Part shown: positions 1 through 4,595 of the stretch, one piece after another | Numbering within the stretch: the stretch's first letter is position 1 | Layout of the letters: each line of letters opens with the position of its first letter | Source: Propionibacteriaceae bacterium | GTDB taxonomy: Bacteria; Actinomycetota; Actinomycetes; Propionibacteriales; Propionibacteriaceae | Assembly: GCA_024636075.1 (NCBI GenBank) | Contig: JAGXHS010000029.1 | Span: 1 to 5,202, forward strand | Reading direction: 5' to 3' | DNA: 5,202 bases | The notes under the pieces: model-generated | What the model saw: the letters and a program-made list of their open reading frames with translations, nothing else | Told to the model about the DNA's origin: nothing | The model's database searches: none | Made by a program: the position numbers and the translations under genes

Positions 1-618
1 GTGCGCGGCAGCACCGCCTCCGGCGAGGTGCACGAAGTGGATCTGGCTGGCGACTGGCGGGTCGTGACCGTGAACGACGCGCTGTCCGAGGCATCCGGCA
101 GCCACGTCAGCGCCGACACCACGCACGGGGAGTTGGTGGATCTGGCCGATGCGTTGGACATTGCAGTGAACCCGAACTGGACTCGCGGCAACGTGCTGCT
201 GGAGCTGTACGAGCACGTGGTGGAGCAGTGCACGGTGGCGCCCACCTTCTACTGCGATTTCCCGGCCGAGGTGTCTCCGCTGACCAGACAGCATCGCCAC
301 GACGACCGGTTGGCTGAACGGTGGGATCTGGTGGCCTTCGGTGCTGAGCTGGGCACGGCCTATTCGGAGTTGGTCGATCCCGTGGTGCAGAGAGCCAGGT
401 TGACGGCGCAGTCGCTGCAGGCGGCTGGTGGTGATCCGGAGGCGATGGAGATCGACGAGGACTTCCTCACCGCCCTGGAATATGCGATGCCACCCAGCGG
501 TGGTCTGGGGATGGGTATGGATCGGTTGGTGATGATGCTCACAAACGCATCCATCCGCGAAACGATCGCCTTCCCCTTGGTGCGGCCGGGCACGTCGACG
601 GCGGCACGTCGTGGCTAG
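1..618 (+). CDS. lysX: Lysyl-tRNA synthetase C-terminal part, LysX type (5'-truncated by window edge)
   Basis: This is the end of a class II lysyl-tRNA synthetase catalytic domain. The visible 205 residues run from just after motif 2 to the C-terminus. Recognisable segments are PTFYCDFPAEVSPLTR (about 81-96), ERWDLVAFGAELGTAYSEL (about 106-124), and class II motif 3, GGLGMGMDRLVMMLT (about 167-181), whose Arg175 should contact ATP. It ends in the usual IRETIAFPLVRP. The stretch AGGDPEAMEIDEDFL (about 142-156), followed by ALEYAMPP, resembles actinobacterial LysX, in which a membrane flippase/synthase part is fused to a lysyl-tRNA synthetase. LysX makes lysyl-tRNA and transfers lysine to phosphatidylglycerol, lowering the negative charge of the membrane. 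The synthase part would lie upstream of the window, so a plain LysS paralogue is not excluded. The GTG at base 1 is not taken as a start, because the domain is incomplete. The stop TAG lies inside the next gene. Confidence 0.82.
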   Translation: MRGSTASGEVHEVDLAGDWRVVTVNDALSEASGSHVSADTTHGELVDLADALDIAVNPNWTRGNVLLELYEHVVEQCTVAPTFYCDFPAEVSPLTRQHRHDDRLAERWDLVAFGAELGTAYSELVDPVVQRARLTAQSLQAAGGDPEAMEIDEDFLTALEYAMPPSGGLGMGMDRLVMMLTNASIRETIAFPLVRPGTSTAARRG

Positions 619-1468
619 GGCCACCGACGGCATCGTCGTGGCCGGAGGTCGTCGGGTGCATCTGCGCAACAGAGTCGGAGGTGGACCCCCGGTGTTGCTG
701 ATGGCTGGTTGTGGCATGTCGATGTACTACTGGGCCGATGTGGCACGAAGGATGCCGGGCAGTTGGCTGGCCGCCTTCGACCGGCCGGGACTTGGGGGAA
801 CCCGCTGGCCGGGTCACCTTCCGAGTCTTGCCCAGGAAGTCGCGACGCTGCAGCAGGTGGTGCATGAGTTGGGCCGGCCCGCCATTCTGGTGGCGCACTC
901 GATGGCGGCATTGCACGCGGAAGCGCTGCTGCTGCAGCATCCCGAATCGGTGGCCGGATTGGTGTTGGTGGATCCGTCCATTGAGTGGCCCAGCAAGCGG
1001 TACTCGTCCTCGCCGGGAGCGTGGCACGTGCGAGCGATGCTCCGGGGATTGGAATTGCTGCCGTTGGGGGCGTTGACCACACGCGTCCAGCAGATGGGGG
1101 CCTGGAGTCAGAGCAGCCGTGGCATCAGCCGAATGGCGCGGGACGGTCTGGCATCGGTCTATCGCGATCCGCAGGCCATCGCCATGGCTGTCGCCGAGTC
1201 GTTTGCCTTTGGGCAGCAAGCCTGGGATCTGCAGGTGATGCGGGAGCAGCGCCCGCTCAGGCCGGTGCCAACGGTGCTGTTGACAGCTGCCGCGAGTTCA
1301 GAGTCCGGTATCTCCAATGGCAGCCGACTTGCCGGGTTGTTGCGCGGAGGCCACGTCGTGGTCGACGACTGCAAGCACATGATGATGATTGACCAACCCG
1401 CGGTGGTGGCCCGAGTCGTGGCTGAGGTGGCCAGGCGTTCCCAGCCGGGGCTTGCGCCCAGCCGCTGA
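611..1468 (+). CDS. Alpha/beta hydrolase, coupled to lysX
   Basis: This 285-residue protein has an alpha/beta hydrolase fold and no visible signal peptide or membrane segment, so it is probably cytoplasmic. The oxyanion-hole region is LLMAGCGMSMYYW (about 29-41). A strand and turn follow at FDRPGLGGTRW (56-66). The nucleophile elbow is AHSMA, with Ser97 as nucleophile. The catalytic His is probably His256 in CKHMMMIDQP. The acid is uncertain: Asp121 (LVLVDPS) or an acidic residue near 231 are candidates. GTG 611 is chosen because the first beta strand starts around residue 8 and no later start keeps it. Only a weak GGCGG lies upstream. The gene overlaps the lysX stop by 8 bases, so translational coupling is likely. 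Hydrolases next to aminoacyl-phosphatidylglycerol synthases are known to deacylate the lipid product (Pseudomonas aeruginosa PA0919 beside PA0920). That role here is inference, and the substrate cannot be read from the sequence. Confidence 0.88.
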   Translation: MARATDGIVVAGGRRVHLRNRVGGGPPVLLMAGCGMSMYYWADVARRMPGSWLAAFDRPGLGGTRWPGHLPSLAQEVATLQQVVHELGRPAILVAHSMAALHAEALLLQHPESVAGLVLVDPSIEWPSKRYSSSPGAWHVRAMLRGLELLPLGALTTRVQQMGAWSQSSRGISRMARDGLASVYRDPQAIAMAVAESFAFGQQAWDLQVMREQRPLRPVPTVLLTAAASSESGISNGSRLAGLLRGGHVVVDDCKHMMMIDQPAVVARVVAEVARRSQPGLAPSR

Positions 1469-1475
1469 CGCTGCA

Positions 1476-1506
1476 TTGTCCCCGGGGCTGCCTGATCGTC
1501 TAGACT
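1476..1506 (+). promoter_or_regulatory. Candidate sigma-70-type promoter for tRNA-Pro
   Basis: A TTGTCC box at 1476-1481 and a TAGACT box at 1501-1506 are separated by 19 bases. The TANNNT form of the -10 box fits actinobacterial housekeeping promoters, although the spacing is longer than the usual 17. Transcription would start near 1513, giving a leader of about 45 bases before the mature tRNA at 1559. The site lies just after the hydrolase stop at 1468. Confidence 0.4.
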
Positions 1507-1512
1507 CCTTCG

Positions 1513-1557
1513 GTGCGGCGGAGTCCGCACACGATCGCGGGGGAGACCCCGTCGATC
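1513..1557 (+). other. Two hairpins in the tRNA-Pro leader
   Basis: The first hairpin pairs GTGCGG (1513-1518) with CCGCAC (1525-1530) over a six-base loop. The second pairs GATCGCGGGG (1533-1542) with CCCCGTCGATC (1547-1557), leaving one bulged T at 1552. It closes on the loop GAGA (1543-1546), a GNRA-type tetraloop. The second stem ends one base before the tRNA 5' end at 1559. Neither hairpin is followed by a T run, so they look like structured precursor leader rather than classical terminators. Confidence 0.5.
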
Positions 1558-1558
1558 A

Positions 1559-1634
1559 CGGGGCGTAGCGTAGTGGCTAGCGCGCCTGCTTTGGGAGCAG
1601 GAGACCGCAGGTTCGAGTCCTGTCGCCCCGACCA
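1559..1634 (+). tRNA. tRNA-Pro(UGG) with encoded CCA
   Basis: This is a complete cloverleaf. The acceptor stem pairs CGGGGCG (1559-1565) with CGCCCCG (1624-1630), giving the C1-G72 pair expected of bacterial tRNA-Pro. The discriminator is A1631 and an encoded CCA follows at 1632-1634. The D arm pairs GCGT (1568-1571) with GCGC (1580-1583) around an eight-base loop containing GG. The anticodon arm pairs CCTGC (1585-1589) with GCAGG (1597-1601). Its loop TTTGGGA puts the anticodon TGG at 1592-1594, with G37 after it as is usual for proline. The T arm pairs GCAGG (1607-1611) with CCTGT (1619-1623) around TTCGAGT. It reads CCA and probably other CCN proline codons. The recombination module just downstream suggests its 3' half is, or was, an integration target. 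Confidence 0.97.
1607..1634 (+). other. Probable att core at the 3' end of tRNA-Pro
   Basis: Many tyrosine integrases of actinobacterial elements recombine at the T arm and 3' end of a tRNA gene and rebuild it on integration. Here an intact integrase gene starts about 200 bases beyond an intact tRNA 3' end, with a repeat-rich stretch between them. That is the expected layout of attL. The exact core is not visible, because no second copy of this sequence occurs in the window. The limits given are simply the T arm through CCA. Confidence 0.45.
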
Positions 1635-1640
1635 TTTCGT

Positions 1641-1663
1641 AACCCCCGTTTCACTAGGGTTTT
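1641..1663 (+). terminator. Weak candidate terminator after tRNA-Pro
   Basis: AACCC (1641-1645) can pair with GGGTT (1657-1661) over an 11-base loop, and the T run spans 1660-1663. The stem is short and its end overlaps the T run. It is the only terminator-like structure directly after the tRNA, but it could equally be part of the repeat cluster. Confidence 0.2.
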
Positions 1664-1668
1664 CGCCT

Positions 1669-1797
1669 CGCTGACTAGGGGTAACGCTACCGGCGGTCTG
1701 GGTCGGAGAGGGTCACTAAGGGGCAAGATGTGGCATAGTTAGCCCCAAATTAGCCCCAAAAGTTCCTATTTGGGGCTAGTGAAGCCCCTAGTCAGCG
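1669..1797. repeat. 13-bp perfect inverted repeat and ACTAGGGG motif copies
   Basis: CGCTGACTAGGGG (1669-1681) is repeated exactly as its reverse complement at 1785-1797, with about 100 bases between. Its core recurs as ACTAGGG at 1653-1659 and ACTAAGGGG at 1715-1723. That makes three copies in plus orientation and one inverted, all between the tRNA and the integrase. Multiple short directed copies next to an att site are typical of integrase arm-type or excisionase binding sites. That role is inferred from position only. Confidence 0.6.
1739..1778. repeat. Tandem 11-bp repeat TTAGCCCCAAA plus one inverted copy
   Basis: TTAGCCCCAAA occurs at 1739-1749 and again at 1750-1760 with no spacer, a period of about one helical turn. 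An inverted copy, TTTGGGGCTA, lies at 1769-1778. The second and third copies form a 10-bp stem with an eight-base loop (1761-1768). GGGGCT (1772-1777) can instead pair with AGCCCC (1783-1788) over a five-base loop, so two hairpins compete for the same bases. The cluster ends 63 bases before the chosen integrase start. It could bind Int, Xis or a repressor, or act in the 5' leader of int. Confidence 0.7.
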
Positions 1798-1841
1798 GGA
1801 TACGCTGGAAAGCGTTCAGAAGCCGCTCGAAGGGGGTTCCG

Positions 1842-2948
1842 ATGGCCGGCGGAAGGCGCACCTTCGGGACGATCGAACGGCGCGGCAGGGCCTTCCGGGC
1901 CCGCTACTACGGCCCGGACGGTCAGCGGTACGAGGCGCCGCATGCGTTCGTGACCCGCATCGACGCGGAGTTCTGGCTCGCGACCCTGGAGCGCGAGATC
2001 TCCAACGGGGCGTGGCGCCCGCCTCAGAAGGGGCCGACCGAGGGCGGCGACACGGACACGCTCGCGGGGTATGCCACTCGATGCCTGACCGATCGGCAAC
2101 TTACTCCCCGGACCCGGGAGGAGTACGACAAGCTGCTGGACCGGCTGATCCTGCCGACTCTCGGCAAGGTTCAGCTGAAGTACCTGGATCCGGAGCGGGT
2201 TCGGCGCTGGTACTCGACTGTGTTGTCCGAGGACAAGCCCACCCAGCGCAAGCACGCCTACTCGCTGCTGCGCTCGATCCTGCGCGAGGCCGAGGAGGAG
2301 GGGCTGATCGAACGCAACCCTTGCCGGGTGCGGAACGCAGGCCGGGTCCGTCGGACGCGTGACATCGAGCCGGCCTCGCCGGCGGAACTGAACCTGTTGC
2401 TGGATCTCCCGCCCCGGCACGGACTGCCAGTGCTGCTGGCCGGGTGGTGTGGCCTGCGCGCCGGCGAGGTCCGGGCGCTGCGTCGCCGCGACCTCGACCT
2501 CGCCGAGGGTGTCGTGCGCGTTCGCCAGGCGGTCACGCGGACCAAGGGCGAGATCCACGTGGGTCCACCGAAGACCGCCGCCGGGATCCGCGACGTGGGT
2601 ATCCCGCCGCACCTTCTTCCGCACCTCGCCGCGTACATGGCTGAACTGCCCGTCGCCGGGAGGGATGGCTACCTGTTCCCCGGCCACGACGGCGTTTCAC
2701 CGATGTCGGAGAAGGCGCTGCGCTACGCCTATGAGCAGGCTCGGAGAATCACCCAGCGTGATGACCTCACCTTCCACGACATGCGACACAGTGCGGCGTC
2801 CCTGGCGGGGATGACGGGGGCCACGACTGCCGAACTCAAGGCGATGATGGGCCACGCGACGGCGGGCATGGTGGAGCGCTACCAGCATGCGAACAAGACG
2901 TCGCGCGCCCGGCTGGCCGAGAACATGAGCAAGCTCGCGGACGGGTGA
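1842..2948 (+). CDS. int: Tyrosine recombinase / site-specific integrase, intact
   Basis: This 368-residue protein would catalyse integration and, with a partner, excision of the element at an att site. Residues 1-60 resemble the N-terminal arm-binding region of actinobacterial integrases (RGRAFRARYYGPDG, about 14-27). A SAM-like core-binding domain follows at about 70-165 (TPRTREEYDKLL at 88-99). The catalytic domain is about 175-360. All expected catalytic residues are visible: Arg206 (CGLRAGE), Lys244 (PPKTAAGIRDV), His312 and Arg315 (FHDMRH), His338 (MMGHAT) and the nucleophile Tyr347 (ERYQH). ATG 1842 is preferred because AGGGGG lies five bases upstream (1831-1836). An in-frame TTG at 1770 would add 24 residues, but these would be encoded by the inverted repeats. 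Transcription runs away from the tRNA and converges on the small HTH gene. Confidence 0.95.
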   Translation: MAGGRRTFGTIERRGRAFRARYYGPDGQRYEAPHAFVTRIDAEFWLATLEREISNGAWRPPQKGPTEGGDTDTLAGYATRCLTDRQLTPRTREEYDKLLDRLILPTLGKVQLKYLDPERVRRWYSTVLSEDKPTQRKHAYSLLRSILREAEEEGLIERNPCRVRNAGRVRRTRDIEPASPAELNLLLDLPPRHGLPVLLAGWCGLRAGEVRALRRRDLDLAEGVVRVRQAVTRTKGEIHVGPPKTAAGIRDVGIPPHLLPHLAAYMAELPVAGRDGYLFPGHDGVSPMSEKALRYAYEQARRITQRDDLTFHDMRHSAASLAGMTGATTAELKAMMGHATAGMVERYQHANKTSRARLAENMSKLADG

Positions 2949-2953
2949 CAGCC

Positions 2954-2979
2954 CGAGTCCGCGAGGGCCGGACGGCTCG
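2954..2979. terminator. Imperfect hairpin between convergent int and xis-like genes
   Basis: CGAGTCCG (2954-2961) pairs with CGGA (2969-2972) and CTCG (2976-2979), with a three-base bulge (2973-2975) and a seven-base loop. It sits in the 40-base gap between two convergent stops, a place suited to a bidirectional terminator. There is no T run on either side, so the call is weak. Confidence 0.25.
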
Positions 2980-2988
2980 CTCGTATCG

Positions 2989-3216
2989 CTACGAGGCGCG
3001 TCGTGCCTGCTGGCGCCGGGTGGAGCCCATCGAGGCGGCTGCCGGTCGCGGGTACCTGTCGAACATCCCGTCCACCTCGTCCGGGTCGAGCCGGACGATC
3101 CTTCCGCAGCGGTAGACAGGCAGAACACCTTCGGCGATCCGCCGTCGAAGGGTCTTGACGCTGATCCCTGTCCGGGCCGCCGCCGACGGCAGGGACTCGT
3201 ACGTCCTGGCGGTCAT
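2989..3216 (-). CDS. xis: Excisionase-like HTH_17 DNA-binding protein
   Basis: This 75-residue protein matches the small MerR-like/AlpA-type winged helix family often annotated as excisionase. The pattern is helix-turn-helix SLPSAAARTGISVKTLRRRI (about 8-27), then the wing EGVLPVYRCGRIVRLDPDEV (about 29-48). A short basic tail follows (TRRQQARRAS). Such proteins bind att arm DNA to steer the integrase towards excision, or act as small regulators. ATG 3216 is preferred because AAGGGGA lies six to seven bases upstream. An earlier ATG at 3234 would add six residues but lacks a clear ribosome site. The gene is convergent with int, its stop lying 40 bases from the int stop. That is unusual, since xis generally precedes int in one operon. 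Involvement in excision is inferred from family and neighbourhood. Confidence 0.85.
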   Translation of the reverse strand: MTARTYESLPSAAARTGISVKTLRRRIAEGVLPVYRCGRIVRLDPDEVDGMFDRYPRPAAASMGSTRRQQARRAS

Positions 3217-3567
3217 GGCATTCCCCTTTCGCATCCCAGAGGCGGGCTTCGACCACAGGAGACCAGTTCGTCGTAACTCCCTCGGGATGACGCCGCAACG
3301 TCAGCGACCCGCGGCCGGTAGAGCACCAAGGGCTCGATGGGTGCATCCTCCGTTGTGGGGTTGGGGTTGCCCTGTCAGTCACCGGGGAATGGTTGCGGGC
3401 GAGGCAACGTGGCGTCTCGACCTCCCGACTCCAGGACGCCGCGGTCGCAGGTCAGGCATTGCGCGGGCAGAGGGCTGCCCGACCGTCCCGTCAGCCCTTG
3501 CGGGAGCGGGGTTACGCTCCGTGACTCGGCGCAGCCTTGGCATGGTCACCAGAGGTAACCCAACTCG
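3217..3567. other. Gene-free stretch with hairpin and dyad
   Basis: No frame here shows a start, ribosome site and recognisable protein together. The first bases hold the xis-like ribosome site. A perfect hairpin of CGGGCAG (3464-3470), loop AGGG, and CTGCCCG (3475-3481) is present with no T run. The GTNAC dyad lies at 3509-3561. One plus-strand frame stays open from about 3290 to 3524, but it has no ATG or GTG start and no family resemblance. This may be the edge between the element and the neighbouring DNA. Confidence 0.5.
3509..3561. repeat. Nested symmetric dyad built from four GTNAC boxes
   Basis: The order is GGGTTAC (3509-3515), five bases, GTGAC (3521-3525), 19 bases, GTCAC (3545-3549), five bases, GTAACCC (3555-3561). 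Outer and inner arms are each perfect inverted repeats, and the spacers between them are equal on both sides. The four GTNAC boxes start at 3511, 3521, 3545 and 3555, so each pair is ten bases apart, about one helical turn. As RNA the internal five-base spacers do not pair and the loop is 19 bases, so a protein-binding DNA site is more likely than a terminator. Confidence 0.6.
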
Positions 3568-3570
3568 TCA

Positions 3571-3729
3571 TCACAGGAACGGCTGAGGGGTTGTCGCCTG
3601 CACGAGCTCGCGCAGGTCGGTGTGGAGCTTGGCGTGGTTGCCCGCCGTCCCCTGATCGAACCGCCCTCCGCGCGCCAAGACGCCAGCACTGACCGCGGCT
3701 TCCAGGATGGGGTCGGACGGTTCGCGCCG
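3571..3729 (-). pseudogene. Startless 52-codon coding-like remnant after the DUF4336 stop
   Basis: On the minus strand the 52 codons after the DUF4336 TGA, in the same frame, stay open to a double stop (TGA TGA, 3573-3568). They read like protein: EPSDPILEAAVSAGVLARGG, then a helical C-terminus ending LRELVQATTPQPFL. Third codon positions are strongly G or C, as in real genes nearby. There is no ATG or GTG start between the upstream stop and the conserved-looking part, and no ribosome site. It could be the tail of a deleted downstream gene, a DUF4336 C-terminal extension cut off by a new TGA, or a read-through extension. I do not recognise the family. Confidence 0.4.
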
Positions 3730-4473
3730 TCACCCGCGACGTCCTTGGGTCTTCTCGTGAGGGTGGCCCTCGGCCTTCTGCAGCCACGCGAACGCACCCT
3801 CGACCACCCCACGGGCGTCGTGGGTGATCACCGGCCCATGAGCAAGGACGATCTGGTCGAAGTCCCACTGCAGGACCCGATCGATCGATTCGCGCGCCGC
3901 GCGCCGGTCCCGGAAGGTCAGCCGAATGTCGCGGGCGACGCCACCCATCGGGGAGGCGACGCCACCCAGCGTGACGAGAGCGTTCCGCAGAGGGTGGCCC
4001 TGCCGAGGCTCATGCACCTGAACCAGGTCCTCGACCAGCAGGGTCCGGGACGCCGCGTGAAAGAAGAACACCTCGTTCAGCCAGCGGCTGCCACGGACCA
4101 AGACGTGGCCGAGGTCACCCGCCCACTGATCAGGGACCTGATCGCCCAGGACGCCGGTCAGCGGAAGATCGCCCTTCTTGAGCGTGAACGGGGTGATTGG
4201 GCTCGACCACAGCTCGGCCTCCGGGAAGAGATCGTGCCAACCGTTCAGGCGCCAGAAGTGGCGGGGTGTGGGCGACACCAGATAGCGCACCCGACCCAAG
4301 GCGACGATGTCAGCGAGCACCGCGAACGGCACCGGGACCGGTGAGGCAATCCATAAGCTGCCGTCACCCAGCCGGACCACCGTCATCCGGGTGGTGAAGG
4401 GCATCCCCATGTCACGCACAATCGGACCCTCCACCACGAACAAGTCCCTGCCGAGCGCTTCGAGTCCGGTCAT
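3730..4473 (-). CDS. DUF4336 domain protein (metallo-beta-lactamase-like fold)
   Basis: This 247-residue protein matches the DUF4336 family. Its usual landmarks occur in order: a start like LxxLGRDLFVVEGPIV (about 4-19); RMTVVRLGDGSLWIASPVPV (29-48); LVSPTPRHFWRLNGW (65-79) with His72 in the place of the family's conserved histidine; FPEAELWSSP (83-92); EVFFFHAASRTLLVEDLVQ (134-152); and IVLAHGPVI (208-216) with His212. The classical HxHxDH zinc motif of metallo-beta-lactamases is absent, as in other DUF4336 members. The molecular function of the family is not established. No signal peptide is seen, so it is probably cytosolic. ATG 4473 is the only good start and fits a leaderless transcript. 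The gene is divergent from the IS481 transposase, 122 bases away, and is followed by the startless remnant. Confidence 0.88.
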   Translation of the reverse strand: MTGLEALGRDLFVVEGPIVRDMGMPFTTRMTVVRLGDGSLWIASPVPVPFAVLADIVALGRVRYLVSPTPRHFWRLNGWHDLFPEAELWSSPITPFTLKKGDLPLTGVLGDQVPDQWAGDLGHVLVRGSRWLNEVFFFHAASRTLLVEDLVQVHEPRQGHPLRNALVTLGGVASPMGGVARDIRLTFRDRRAARESIDRVLQWDFDQIVLAHGPVITHDARGVVEGAFAWLQKAEGHPHEKTQGRRG

Positions 4474-4479
4474 GGAGCC

Positions 4480-4485
4480 AGCCTA
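4480..4485 (-). promoter_or_regulatory. -10 box for leaderless DUF4336 transcript
   Basis: Read on the minus strand, TAGGCT fits the TANNNT -10 pattern. It ends six bases (4479-4474) before the ATG whose A is at 4473. A start about seven bases after the -10 box would fall on the A of the ATG, the arrangement common for leaderless mRNAs in Actinobacteria. No Shine-Dalgarno sequence is visible, in agreement. No clear -35 box is seen at the expected distance. Confidence 0.5.
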
Positions 4486-4540
4486 GTGTTCCCGGCCATG
4501 AGGTTGGTGGCAGTGGGTGGGTCGCGTTGACGAGGTGAGA

Positions 4541-4556
4541 ACCCCACGGGTGGGGT
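4541..4556. repeat. Perfect hairpin in the DUF4336/IS481 intergenic gap
   Basis: ACCCCA (4541-4546), loop CGGG, TGGGGT (4551-4556). It lies between divergent genes, 40 bases before the transposase start, and could be part of the left end of the insertion sequence or a regulatory structure. The left terminal repeat of the IS cannot be fixed, because the right end is outside the window. Confidence 0.3.
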
Positions 4557-4595
4557 GTGGCTTGTCCAGGTCACATTCCATCCCGGGAGGCTCTC

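Larger units (their letters stand above)
1635..3234 (+). mobile_element. Left end of a tRNA-Pro-associated integrative element
   Basis: The stretch holds the standard recombination module: a repeat-rich probable att arm region beside a tRNA gene, an intact tyrosine integrase, and an excisionase-like small HTH protein. No replication, transfer or capsid gene is visible, so plasmid-derived, conjugative and phage origins cannot be told apart. The right limit is unknown; the coordinate given is only the end of the recognisable module. No attR copy of the tRNA 3' end was found up to 5202. The integrase is transcribed away from the tRNA, whereas pSAM2-type elements usually transcribe int towards the att site. 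Confidence 0.55.

Noticed and set aside
1770..1841. Upstream TTG start that would lengthen the integrase by 24 residues
   Set aside because: The added codons are made of the inverted repeats, and the ATG at 1842 has a good AGGGGG ribosome site and a normal family N-terminus.
3246..3285. Stretch with loose similarity to the tRNA 3' end and following bases, considered as a degenerate attR
   Set aside because: The match needs gaps and mismatches and does not include the acceptor sequence, so it is not distinguishable from chance.
3316..3340. GGTAGAGCAC, like a tRNA D arm
   Set aside because: No acceptor, anticodon or T arm can be built around it.
3290..3524. Open plus-strand frame containing VTGEWLRARQRGVSTSRL
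   Set aside because: It looks mildly protein-like but lacks ATG or GTG starts, a ribosome site and any recognisable family; kept only as a note.
3155..3586. 143-codon plus-strand open frame across the xis-like gene and the gap after it
   Set aside because: It is antisense to the HTH gene, has no family resemblance, and reads as low-complexity Arg/Gly/Pro typical of shadow frames in GC-rich DNA.
3622..4344. 240-codon plus-strand open frame opposite DUF4336
   Set aside because: It is the antisense shadow of a recognisable protein on the minus strand, and no domain is visible in it.
4459..4467. TTCGAGTCC identical to part of the tRNA-Pro T arm, considered as attR
   Set aside because: Only nine bases match, it lies inside the DUF4336 coding start, and flanking bases do not match the tRNA end.
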